Below, one piece after another: positions 49,284-57,050 of a DNA stretch of 64,000 nucleotides; position 1 is the first letter of the stretch; the number at the start of each line of letters is the position of its first letter. Both the position numbers and the translations under genes were made by a program. The notes under the pieces were generated by a model. It did not search any database. It worked only from the letters and a program-made list of their open reading frames with translations, and was not told the origin of the DNA. Source of the DNA: Sandaracinus amylolyticus (GTDB taxonomy: Bacteria; Myxococcota_A; Polyangia; Polyangiales; Sandaracinaceae); NCBI RefSeq assembly GCF_021631985.1, contig NZ_CP070225.1, forward strand, positions 4,588,001 to 4,652,000, read 5' to 3'.

Positions 49284-51566
49284 CTAGAACGCGTCGGGGA
49301 CGACGACGTGGCGGCGCGACGCGTAGCGGAGCGACGCGACGAGGACGGCGGAGGGCGACACGAGCGCGGCGTCGACGCGGTCGAGCAGCGCGCGCTCGGC
49401 GATCAGCGTGGTGTCGCGCGCCAGCTCGGGGTGCGCGGCGATGGCGCCGTCGAGGCGAGCGCGGGCCTGCGACGCGCGGTCGCGGGCGGCGGCGTGATCG
49501 CCGCGCTCGAGGTGATCGGCGGCCTCGTCGAGCGCGGTCGCGATCTCGGTCGAGACCAGGCGCGCGAGGACGCGGAGCTCGGCGGGGCCACGCTCGGGGC
49601 GACCGCGGGCGATCGAGAGCGCGCCGGTCGCGCGGCCGTTGCGGAGGCGCACGAGATCCTTGAACCGCACGTCGGCCTCGAGCACCGGGCCCGGGCCCGA
49701 GACGAGGAGATCGAGGAGCACCGCGTGCGACGCGCCGGCGTGGAACGCGGGGACGTAGATCACGACGCCCTCGCCCGCGTCGTCGCGATCCGCGGTGATG
49801 CCGAGGCTCGACGCGAGCTCGCGATCGACGGTGCGCTCGGCCTCGCGGGCGCGGGCGGTGCGCTCGTCGTCGAGGGGTCGCGAGCCGACGACGTCGACGA
49901 GCTGCACGCCCTCGGCGAGGCGCAGCTCGACGCGCACCGCGCGAGCGACGACGCGCGAGGCGATCTCGAGCTCGTCGCGCACCGCACGCTCGGCGTCGGC
50001 GTCGTCGACCAGCGCGCGGCGGCGGCCTTGGCCGGTGAGCGCGATGCGATCGAGCGCGGCGAGGGGCGCCGCGGCGTCGAGCGCGAGCGCGGTGGTGGGC
50101 ACGCCCGCGAGGGCCCCGGCGTGCACCGCCGACTCGCTGCCGGCGTCGAAGGTGCCGTCGGGGGTGAGCAAGAGGACGAGGCCCGCGCCCTCCCCGCCGC
50201 CCGCCGCGCGCATCGCGGCGGCGAGCGCGTCGGCGAGCGAGACGTCGGGCTCGTCGGCGGCGATGACCGCGAGATCGCGGAGCGCGACCTCGACCTCGCC
50301 GTGGCGCAGCGCGCCGAGCGGGACGAGCTCGCCGCCGCCCACGCCTGCGGCGTGGAGCGCGATGCGATCACGCGCGCCACGCGCCCTACCGAGCGCGGCG
50401 AGCACGGCCCGGGCGCGACGCTGCGCGGCGTCGTCGAGCCCGTGGCGCGCGTCGATCACGACCGCGACGTGCATCGGATCGCGGCGTCCCGCGGGGCGCT
50501 CGATGCCGCGCAGCGCGAGCTCGACCCGGACCCGGCGCGCGTCCTCGGTGGCGCGCACGTCGGCGCGGACCCCGAGGGCGAGCGCGGCGTCGCGCGGCGC
50601 GGCGAGCGCAGGCGTGGTGGGCGACGCGAGCTCGGCGAGGGCGAGGGCGTCGGGGCGCGACGCGAGGCGCGCATGGAGCACGCGCAGCGCGGGATCGCCG
50701 GGCACGTACGTGTTCTCCCACCAGCCGGTGCGGGGCTGGGTCGGGACGTCGACGTGATCGAGCGAGGCGAGCCATCCGTCGTAGCCCGCGATCGTCTGGG
50801 CGCGCTGCTGCCCGAGGGCGCTCGAGAGCAGCGCATCGACCTCGGAGGCGCCCGCGGTGACCGTCGATCGGGGCGGCGACTCGCCGGTCTCGGTCTGGTC
50901 GTCGCACGTCCCGTCGAAGTACCCGAGGGAGCGGAGCTGGGCGCAGGTCTCGGCGTCGATGACGGCCTCGCTGCCGCTCGGACCGCGCGACTCCTCGAGC
51001 CCCGTCGCGAAGCGCCCGTCGATGTCGTGCTCGTTCCACGCGAAGTAGCCGGACTCGCCGTCCTCGTCGCGGCGTGCTTCGTCTTCACCGCCGAGATCGC
51101 CGTCGATCACGACGCCGTCGACGATCTCGGGGACCACGGCGACCGTCGCGTCGGCGTGGGTCACGACGTCGACGCGCGCGCTGCGCACCGTCACCAGCGC
51201 GACGGTCGCCGCGCCGAGCGCGGTCGCGCCGAGCGCGAGCCCCGCGCGCTTCGGGGTCGCGAGCCAGCGCAGCAGCGCGAAGGGCGCCTGCACCAGCGCG
51301 ATCACCGCCGCGACGAGCGCCGCGAGGGCGAGCCGTCCCGCGGGCACCGGCGCGCTGGCCGCGTTCGCGCGCTCGATCGTCGCGCGCACCAGCGCGGGCG
51401 GCGCGCTCCGCTCGGGCATCGCCGCGAGCGCGGTGTCGATCTCGACCAGCGAAGCCGCGATCGCGCGGCACGCATCGCAGGTGGCGAGATGGGCCGCGAG
51501 CTCGCCCTCGGCGAACGGCTCGCCGTCGGCGATACGATCGCGCACGTCGTCGCACGAGAGGCTCAT
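49284..51566 (-). CDS. Anti-sigma factor (zf-HC2) fused to vWA-like extracytoplasmic region
   Basis: A 760-residue protein. Residues about 1-60 are a zinc-binding anti-sigma domain with H-x3-C-x2-C (AAHLATCDACRA). Two hydrophobic segments follow (about 78-97 and 110-130). An acidic linker leads to a YfbK-type start (GWWENTYVPGDPALRVLHAR) and a von Willebrand A-like domain (MHVAVVIDARHGLDDAAQ, LVLLLTPDGTFDAGSES). The metal-site DxSxS reads DARHG, so metal binding is probably lost. The C-terminus has helical repeats. The ATG overlaps the sigma-factor stop (ATGA). It should hold the sigma factor until an envelope signal is received. Confidence 0.82.
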   Translation of the reverse strand: MSLSCDDVRDRIADGEPFAEGELAAHLATCDACRAIAASLVEIDTALAAMPERSAPPALVRATIERANAASAPVPAGRLALAALVAAVIALVQAPFALLRWLATPKRAGLALGATALGAATVALVTVRSARVDVVTHADATVAVVPEIVDGVVIDGDLGGEDEARRDEDGESGYFAWNEHDIDGRFATGLEESRGPSGSEAVIDAETCAQLRSLGYFDGTCDDQTETGESPPRSTVTAGASEVDALLSSALGQQRAQTIAGYDGWLASLDHVDVPTQPRTGWWENTYVPGDPALRVLHARLASRPDALALAELASPTTPALAAPRDAALALGVRADVRATEDARRVRVELALRGIERPAGRRDPMHVAVVIDARHGLDDAAQRRARAVLAALGRARGARDRIALHAAGVGGGELVPLGALRHGEVEVALRDLAVIAADEPDVSLADALAAAMRAAGGGEGAGLVLLLTPDGTFDAGSESAVHAGALAGVPTTALALDAAAPLAALDRIALTGQGRRRALVDDADAERAVRDELEIASRVVARAVRVELRLAEGVQLVDVVGSRPLDDERTARAREAERTVDRELASSLGITADRDDAGEGVVIYVPAFHAGASHAVLLDLLVSGPGPVLEADVRFKDLVRLRNGRATGALSIARGRPERGPAELRVLARLVSTEIATALDEAADHLERGDHAAARDRASQARARLDGAIAAHPELARDTTLIAERALLDRVDAALVSPSAVLVASLRYASRRHVVVPDAF

Positions 51567-52237
51567 CGTGCGCCCTCCTCTCTCTCTTCGCGCAGCGCTC
51601 GACGCGCGCGCGCTTCGGCGAGCGCGAGCCGCGCGCGTCGCACCCGCGTCTTCACGGTGTCGGCGGGGACGCCGAGCGCCTCGGCCGCGTCGCGCAGCTC
51701 GAGCCCGTGCACGGTGCACAGGAGGAGCGCCTCGCGCTGCTCGAGGGGGAGCCGCGCGATCTGCGCCTCGACCCACTCGGTCGTCTCGCGCATCACCAGC
51801 GCGCCCTCGGGGCTCGGCGCGTGATCGGCGGTCGCGTCGCCCGCGTCGTCGCGCAGCGAGACCACGGCGCGCACCTTCACCTTGCGGAAGTGGCTGCGCA
51901 CGGCGTTGACGGCGATCGCGAAGATCCACGGGCCGAGCGGGCCGCGTGGGAGCCCGTCGTCGGTGCTCTCGGTGCCGCGCAGCGCGCGGTGCACGCGGAG
52001 GAAGACCTCTTGGAAGAGATCGTCGCGCTCGGGCGCGGCGACGCCGGAGCGCGCGAGGTAGCCGTGGATCGGCCCCTGCCAGGTCTCGATCAGCTCGGCG
52101 AACGCCGCGGGATCGCCGCCGCGATGTCGGTCGAGGAGCGTGCGCTCGCTCTGCGAAGGAGCGGGGAGCGCGACCACGCGCGCTCCCTGTTGCTCCCCCT
52201 CCGGGACTGCGTCCGTGCTCGCCAAGGCCCCCCGCAT
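51563..52237 (-). CDS. ECF-type RNA polymerase sigma factor
   Basis: A 224-residue sigma factor. Region 2 (about 40-115) contains RDDLFQEVFLRVHRALRG and LGPWIFAIAVNAVRSHFRK; region 4 (about 150-205) contains LPLEQREALLLCTVHGLEL and RDAAEALGVPADTVKTRVRR. The ATG at 52237 has GGGAGAG upstream; a GTG at 52267 would lie in the promoter-like site and is not chosen. The next two genes encode the anti-sigma/vWA protein and a large exported protein, so the operon is sigma, sensor, effector. An ECF-type promoter may precede it. Confidence 0.9.
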   Translation of the reverse strand: MRGALASTDAVPEGEQQGARVVALPAPSQSERTLLDRHRGGDPAAFAELIETWQGPIHGYLARSGVAAPERDDLFQEVFLRVHRALRGTESTDDGLPRGPLGPWIFAIAVNAVRSHFRKVKVRAVVSLRDDAGDATADHAPSPEGALVMRETTEWVEAQIARLPLEQREALLLCTVHGLELRDAAEALGVPADTVKTRVRRARLALAEARARRALREEREEGAR

Positions 52238-52252
52238 CGTCGCTCTCCCGGG

Positions 52253-52281
52253 TAGAACGCGCGACACGCGAGGGCGGGTTC
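52253..52281 (-). promoter_or_regulatory. Possible ECF-type promoter of the sigma operon
   Basis: On the minus strand GAACC (52281-52277) and CGTTCTA (52259-52253) are 17 bp apart, the usual layout of ECF promoters (GAAC and CGTC/CGTT). The start would lie near 52246, leaving a leader of about 10 nt before ATG 52237. That is short, so the call is tentative; autoregulation would be typical for this sigma class. Confidence 0.35.
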
Positions 52282-52293
52282 ACGATTTTTCGA

Positions 52294-52737
52294 TCACGAC
52301 GCGCGGGCGTACGACGCAGTGCTCGACGGCAGGGCCTTGGTCTGCTGCCAGGTGTCGACCGCCTGCGTCGCGGCCTCGAGGTTGCCCGGGATCTCGAGGA
52401 ACCCGCCGCGCATCGCGAGCGAGAGCCGCACCTCGCCCGCCTCGAGGGTGAGCTTCTTCTTCATGAAGAGGCCGCTCACCTTCAGCTTCTGCACCTGGCT
52501 CCAGGCGACGCTCTTCACCTCTTCCATGCGGTCGCCGGTGACCCATCCGCGCTTGTGTCGCACCAGCACCGCGCGCTGGTTGGTGACGAGGACGAGGTAG
52601 TGGCTCGAGAGCATCGGGATGCCCATCGACCACCACGGCACGTCCATGCCGCTGGCGCGCGCGACGAGGCGCTCACCGGGCGCGAGCAGCGCCTTCGAGA
52701 GGGTGTCGACGTAGAGATCGCTGAAGAACATCGCCAT
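52294..52737 (-). CDS. PH-like-domain cytoplasmic protein
   Basis: A 147-residue protein without signal or membrane helix. It resembles a bacterial PH/GRAM-like fold: strands in SSHYLVLVTNQRAVLVRHKR, EEVKSVAWSQVQKLKVSGLF and KLTLEAGEVRLSLAMRGGFL, then a C-terminal helix (NLEAATQAVDTWQQTKAL). The start ATG at 52737 (MAMFFSDLYVDTL) has GAGGACC upstream; a second ATG lies two codons on. It stands between the sigma operon and an exported protein. The role is unknown. Confidence 0.6.
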   Translation of the reverse strand: MAMFFSDLYVDTLSKALLAPGERLVARASGMDVPWWSMGIPMLSSHYLVLVTNQRAVLVRHKRGWVTGDRMEEVKSVAWSQVQKLKVSGLFMKKKLTLEAGEVRLSLAMRGGFLEIPGNLEAATQAVDTWQQTKALPSSTASYARAS

Positions 52738-52861
52738 GGGTTCGGTCCTCGTTCGTGCGGGCGACGACGTGCCGCCCTCGTTGCGCGATGGAGTACCGGG
52801 ACCCTCGGATCGCCCCTCCCTCAAAGGCGATCAAACGCGATCAAAGAGCGGAAGAGACGGG

Positions 52862-53302
52862 TCAGAAGCGACCGGAGAGCAGGAAGCTCGCGCCGTCGCG
52901 CGTGGGCGCGATCGAGACGTCGACGCCGGTGCGCTCGCGCAGGTCGCGGCGACGGACGCCGGAGTCGACGTCGAGCCCGATCGCGGTGAAGAACACCGCG
53001 AGGCCGAGCCCGGAGACGCCGAGCAGCACGGGCTCGACCCATCCGTCGTCGACGACGGGGCACGAGCCGCTGAACGAGATGCAGAACGACGCGAGCCCGT
53101 ACGCGACGGCGCCGCCGAGCCCGGCGACGTGGACGGTGAGCCCGCCGATGTAGAGCGCAGTGGCGACGTCGGCCTGGGTCTCGATCGCGGAGAGCTCGTC
53201 GCGGTCTTCGACCGAGAGCAGGTCGACGTCGTCCTGCGCGAGCGCGGGCAGCGCGTGGAACGAGAGGGACGCGAAGAGGGCGAAGACGAAGAGGTGTCGC
53301 AT
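52862..53302 (-). CDS. Exported protein with two membrane segments, unknown
   Basis: A 146-residue protein with a signal peptide (FVFALFASLSFHALPALAQ), an acidic mature N-terminus (DDVDLLSVEDRDELSAI) and two hydrophobic stretches (TALYIGGLTVHVAGLGGAVA; EPVLLGVSGLGLAVFFTAIG) separated by a cysteine pair (SFCISFSGSCP). The C-terminus is strand-like and may be periplasmic. No family is recognised. The ATG at 53302 has no strong ribosome-binding site. Confidence 0.6.
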   Translation of the reverse strand: MRHLFVFALFASLSFHALPALAQDDVDLLSVEDRDELSAIETQADVATALYIGGLTVHVAGLGGAVAYGLASFCISFSGSCPVVDDGWVEPVLLGVSGLGLAVFFTAIGLDVDSGVRRRDLRERTGVDVSIAPTRDGASFLLSGRF

Positions 53303-53550
53303 GGCGCGGCCCCGTCGCACCCTGCGTGCCTCGTGGATTCCGCGGCGTTCTCGTGCGGCGCGTGCAAGCGGATGCGCTGGTGCGCGCAGCGTGGTGCACG
53401 GCGGGCGCGCTTCGTGCTCGGCGGGCGCGCGGCGGGCCCCGGCGGTCGTCCATGCGCGCGTTCCGGCGCGTGATGGCGTGCGGGCTCGTCCGAGCAATCC
53501 TTGCGCGCGCGTGAGCCACGTCGGCACGCTCGCGCGCTCTCCGGAGGCCG

Positions 53551-55665
53551 ATGCGCTCTCGAACCTTTTCGTCGTCGGTCTGCGCGCTGGTGTGGATCAC
53601 CGCGTGCGGCGGAGAGCCCGCGGCGCCCGCGCCCGTCGAGCACGCGGCGGCACCTCCGAGCGCGCCTCCGCCCGAGGTCGCACCGGCTGCGCCGACCGGC
53701 GCGCCCAGCGATCTGGTCGAGCTCGCGGCGGGCGCGTCGCACGTCTGTGGTCTCCGTCGCGACGGTCGCGTGACGTGCTGGGGCGATGCGCATCTCGGCG
53801 CGCTCGGACCGCCCGCGACGCGCGATGCGACGCCGACGATCGTGCCCTTCGTGAGCGACGCGATCGCGGTGCTCGCGGGCGAGGACCGATCGTGCGCGGT
53901 GGAGCGCGGGGGTCGTCTCGTGTGCTGGGGCGGGAGCCACGAGCTCGCGGGCGCGATGCACGAGCTCGCGAGCGGCGCCGACGAGAGCGCGAGCGTCGCG
54001 CTCGGGTTCGAGACGCTCGCGCTGACGCGTCGTGGCGCGCCGATCGTCGCCGACCGATACGCGAGCGATCCGCCGCGCATCGAAGGCGCGGTGGAGATCA
54101 CCGGCAGCTCGAGCTGGATGTGCGCGCGCGACGAGGTCGGCGCGGTGCGCTGTCGCTCCGAGGGCAGCGAGCTGGTGACGCTGATCGAGTCGGGCGCGCG
54201 CGCGGTGGAGATGGGCGCGGAGCGCGTCTGCGTGATCGACGCCGAGCGACGGGTGCGCTGCAACGCGGGAGGCACCGAGCCGCCCGCGCTGGTGGCGGGA
54301 ATCGACGACGCGCACGAGCTCGCGGTCGGCGAGCGCTTCGGGTGCGTGCGGCACGGCGACGCGCGCGTGAGCTGCTGGGGCGAGAACCTCGTCGGGCAGC
54401 TCGGCCGCGGCTTCGCGTCGCAGACCGAGGATGCAGGGCCGGTCCCCGGCATCGACGACGCGGAGGAGCTCGTCGGCGGACGCGACTTCGCGTGCGTGCG
54501 ACGCCGCGGAGGACCGATCGTGTGCTGGGGGCACATACCGGTCGGTCCGCACCGTCACGGCGACGTGCGCGGGCTCTGGCGCGACGATCGACCGCGCAGT
54601 TGGATCCGCGACGAGACCGCCGCGCTGCACGCAGCGGCGCCACGACGGGTCGAGGGCATCGACGACGCGAGCGCGGTGGTCGCGACGCGACACAGCACGT
54701 GTGCGCTGCGGCGCGACGGACACGTCGCGTGCTGGGGCGGCGCGTGGTGGGGCAACAACGGCGACGGCACCCGCATCAACCGCGCGCGTCCGGTCGCGGT
54801 CTCGGATCTCGACGACGCGGTCGAGCTCGCCGCCACGTCGAACGCGGTGTGCGCGCGGCGACGCGCGGGGCGCGTCGCGTGCTGGGGGCGTGCGATCGGC
54901 GCGAGCCACGACGAGATGCACACGACGCCGGTCGAGGTCGAGGGCATCGAGGACGCGCAGGCGCTGCTCGCGGGGCTCGCCTCGGTGTGCGCGCGACGCG
55001 CGGACCGAACGACGTGGTGCTGGGGACGCTCGGGCCTGCTCGGCGCGCGCGGCACCACCACGCCGATCGCGATGCCGTCGCTCGACGGGGCGCGCTCGCT
55101 CGCCGAGGGCGCGAACCTCTCGTTCGTGCTCGACGACGGCGGCGCGGTGACGCGCTACGCGCCCGGCGCTTCGACCGGCGAGCCCGCGTTCGCCGATCTG
55201 CAGGGCGCACGCTCGCTCGCAGCGGGCCACGATCACGCGTGCCTCGTGAGCGCCGACGCGAGCGTCGTGTGCTGGGGCCAGAACGATCGCGGTCAGCTCG
55301 GCTACGAGGGTCGATGGACGCCGGGCTCGCGCACGCCGATCCCGAACCTCGACCAAGCGACCGCGGTGGTGAACGGCGACGGCTTCGGATGCGCGCTGCA
55401 CCGCGGCGGCGTCGCGTGCTGGGGCGACAACGGCTACGGCCAGCTCGGGCGCGAGATCCGGCGCGATCACCGGACGACGGCGGTCGACGTCGCGTCGCCG
55501 CTCACGACCCACGTCGTGTCGCTCGCGGCGGGCACGAACCACGTGTGCGCGGTGCGCCGCGACGGCAGCGTGTGGTGCTGGGGCGACGGCACCCACGGTC
55601 AGCTCGGCGACGGTCGCGCGTCGTACCACGTCGAGCCCACCGAGGTGGTCCTGCCCGAGCCGTGA
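53551..55665 (+). CDS. RCC1-repeat lipoprotein
   Basis: A 704-residue lipoprotein (lipobox VWITACGGE, then a Pro/Ala linker). About ten blades of an RCC1/BNR-type propeller follow; most have the form C-x-R-x2-G-x-V-x-C-W-G (CGLRRDGRVTCWG, CALRRDGHVACWG, CAVRRDGSVWCWG). The two cysteines per blade could form a disulfide, as is common in exported bacterial RCC1 proteins. RCC1 propellers bind proteins or nucleic acids, and extracellular ones in myxobacteria are of unknown role. It stands alone; the next gene starts 20 bp after its stop. Confidence 0.88.
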   Translation: MRSRTFSSSVCALVWITACGGEPAAPAPVEHAAAPPSAPPPEVAPAAPTGAPSDLVELAAGASHVCGLRRDGRVTCWGDAHLGALGPPATRDATPTIVPFVSDAIAVLAGEDRSCAVERGGRLVCWGGSHELAGAMHELASGADESASVALGFETLALTRRGAPIVADRYASDPPRIEGAVEITGSSSWMCARDEVGAVRCRSEGSELVTLIESGARAVEMGAERVCVIDAERRVRCNAGGTEPPALVAGIDDAHELAVGERFGCVRHGDARVSCWGENLVGQLGRGFASQTEDAGPVPGIDDAEELVGGRDFACVRRRGGPIVCWGHIPVGPHRHGDVRGLWRDDRPRSWIRDETAALHAAAPRRVEGIDDASAVVATRHSTCALRRDGHVACWGGAWWGNNGDGTRINRARPVAVSDLDDAVELAATSNAVCARRRAGRVACWGRAIGASHDEMHTTPVEVEGIEDAQALLAGLASVCARRADRTTWCWGRSGLLGARGTTTPIAMPSLDGARSLAEGANLSFVLDDGGAVTRYAPGASTGEPAFADLQGARSLAAGHDHACLVSADASVVCWGQNDRGQLGYEGRWTPGSRTPIPNLDQATAVVNGDGFGCALHRGGVACWGDNGYGQLGREIRRDHRTTAVDVASPLTTHVVSLAAGTNHVCAVRRDGSVWCWGDGTHGQLGDGRASYHVEPTEVVLPEP

Positions 55666-55685
55666 TCGGGGGTACGCTGCGCGGG

Positions 55686-57050
55686 ATGGAGGAGAGCGCT
55701 CCCACCTTCCCGGTCTGCACGTTCAAGCGGGTGTTCGACACCGAGCCGCTCTCGGAGGTGCTCACGCTGTCGGAGCTCGCGGCGTGCTTCCGCCGATTCG
55801 AGCTCAAGCCGCAGCTGCACCAGAAGATCGCGCGCGAGATGGCGCGCATCGATCGTGCGCTCGAGCAAGCGCTCGCGGGGGAGCCCGCGGTGGGCGAGCG
55901 GCTCGTCGCGATCCTCGAGGCCGGCGCGAAGGCGCGCGCCGGCGGTCACGATCCGACGCCCGCGATGCGCGCCCGCGCCGAGGAGATGCGCTTCCACGCG
56001 CGCGCGTCGGCGAAGCGCGATCTGCGCCTGTGGTCGCCCGCGGTGTACCGCGAGGGATGGAAGGAGCGCGGCAGCGAGGGCGTGACGCACGTCTCGTGTC
56101 TGGTGCTCGACTACGACAAGGGCGTGCGCATCCCCGACGCGATCGCACTCTGGCAGGACTGGTTCCACCTCGTGCACACGACGTGGTCGCACACCCCGGA
56201 GCACCCGAAATTCCGGGTGATCCTGCCGCTCGCGGTGCCGGTGCCCGCGGCGAAGTGGGAGTCGGTCTGGGCGTGGGCGGAGCGCCAGGCGGCGGGCGAG
56301 ATCGATCCCTCGATGAAGGGCGTGGCGGCGACGTACGCGCTGCCCGCGGTGCCGCACGCCGAGCACCCGCGCGAGGCGCTCACGCGCGCTGCGCCGCTGC
56401 TCGATCCGCGCGAGCTCGGCGTCGACGTCGGCGAGGTGCTGCGGGTGCCGGTGCGCCACGCGCCGGTCTCTCCGATGCTCGGCGATCCCGAGAAGGAGTA
56501 CGTCACGCACGAGACGACCGAGACGGTCTACGTCTACGACGATCCCACCGACGACGCGGCGTGGTACGGCGACGCGCAGCCCTCGCACGCGCACGACGTC
56601 GAGCCGCCGACCGCGTGGCTCCCCGAGCCCACGCCGCCGCCCGAGCCCGCGCCCGCGAAGCGCGCGCGCAAGCCTCGCAAGACGCGGCGCGACACGGTGT
56701 GCGTCGACTTCGACGGCGTGCTCCACAGCTACACCTCGGGCTGGAAGGGCGGCACCGTGATCCCCGATCCGCCGGTGCCCGGCGCGATCGAGTGGCTCAC
56801 GAAGCTCTACGAGTCGTTCGAGATCGCGATCCTCTCGACGCGCACCCGCGAGCCCGGCGCCGCGGACGCGATGCGCGAGTGGCTGCGCGCGTACGGGCTC
56901 GCGCCCGAGCTCGTCGATCGCATCTCGTTCCCGCGCAGCAAGCCGCCGGCGCGCGTCTACATCGACGATCGCGGCTGGCGCTTCGAGGGCACGTTCCCGA
57001 AGATCGAAGAGATCGAGCGCTTCGAGCCCTGGAACAAGCGCACGCGCTGA
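55686..57050 (+). CDS. Fusion of AEP primase-polymerase-like domain and HAD-type phosphatase domain
   Basis: A 454-residue protein in two halves. The N-terminal half (about 100-270) resembles archaeo-eukaryotic primases of phages and plasmids: an acidic D-x-D motif in VLDYDKG, the TTWSHT motif with Ser-His, the HPKFRVILPLAVPVPAA strand, and a DPSMKGVAATYALPAVP segment. The C-terminal half (about 340-454) is a HAD-type phosphatase: VCVDFDGVLHSYTSGW, ILSTRT, and YIDDRGWRF. Phage proteins carry a similar DFDGVLHSY domain. Activity is inferred, not shown. The linker is Pro/Glu/Lys-rich. Its 3' end overlaps the convergent protease gene by 94 bp. Confidence 0.6.
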   Translation: MEESAPTFPVCTFKRVFDTEPLSEVLTLSELAACFRRFELKPQLHQKIAREMARIDRALEQALAGEPAVGERLVAILEAGAKARAGGHDPTPAMRARAEEMRFHARASAKRDLRLWSPAVYREGWKERGSEGVTHVSCLVLDYDKGVRIPDAIALWQDWFHLVHTTWSHTPEHPKFRVILPLAVPVPAAKWESVWAWAERQAAGEIDPSMKGVAATYALPAVPHAEHPREALTRAAPLLDPRELGVDVGEVLRVPVRHAPVSPMLGDPEKEYVTHETTETVYVYDDPTDDAAWYGDAQPSHAHDVEPPTAWLPEPTPPPEPAPAKRARKPRKTRRDTVCVDFDGVLHSYTSGWKGGTVIPDPPVPGAIEWLTKLYESFEIAILSTRTREPGAADAMREWLRAYGLAPELVDRISFPRSKPPARVYIDDRGWRFEGTFPKIEEIERFEPWNKRTR

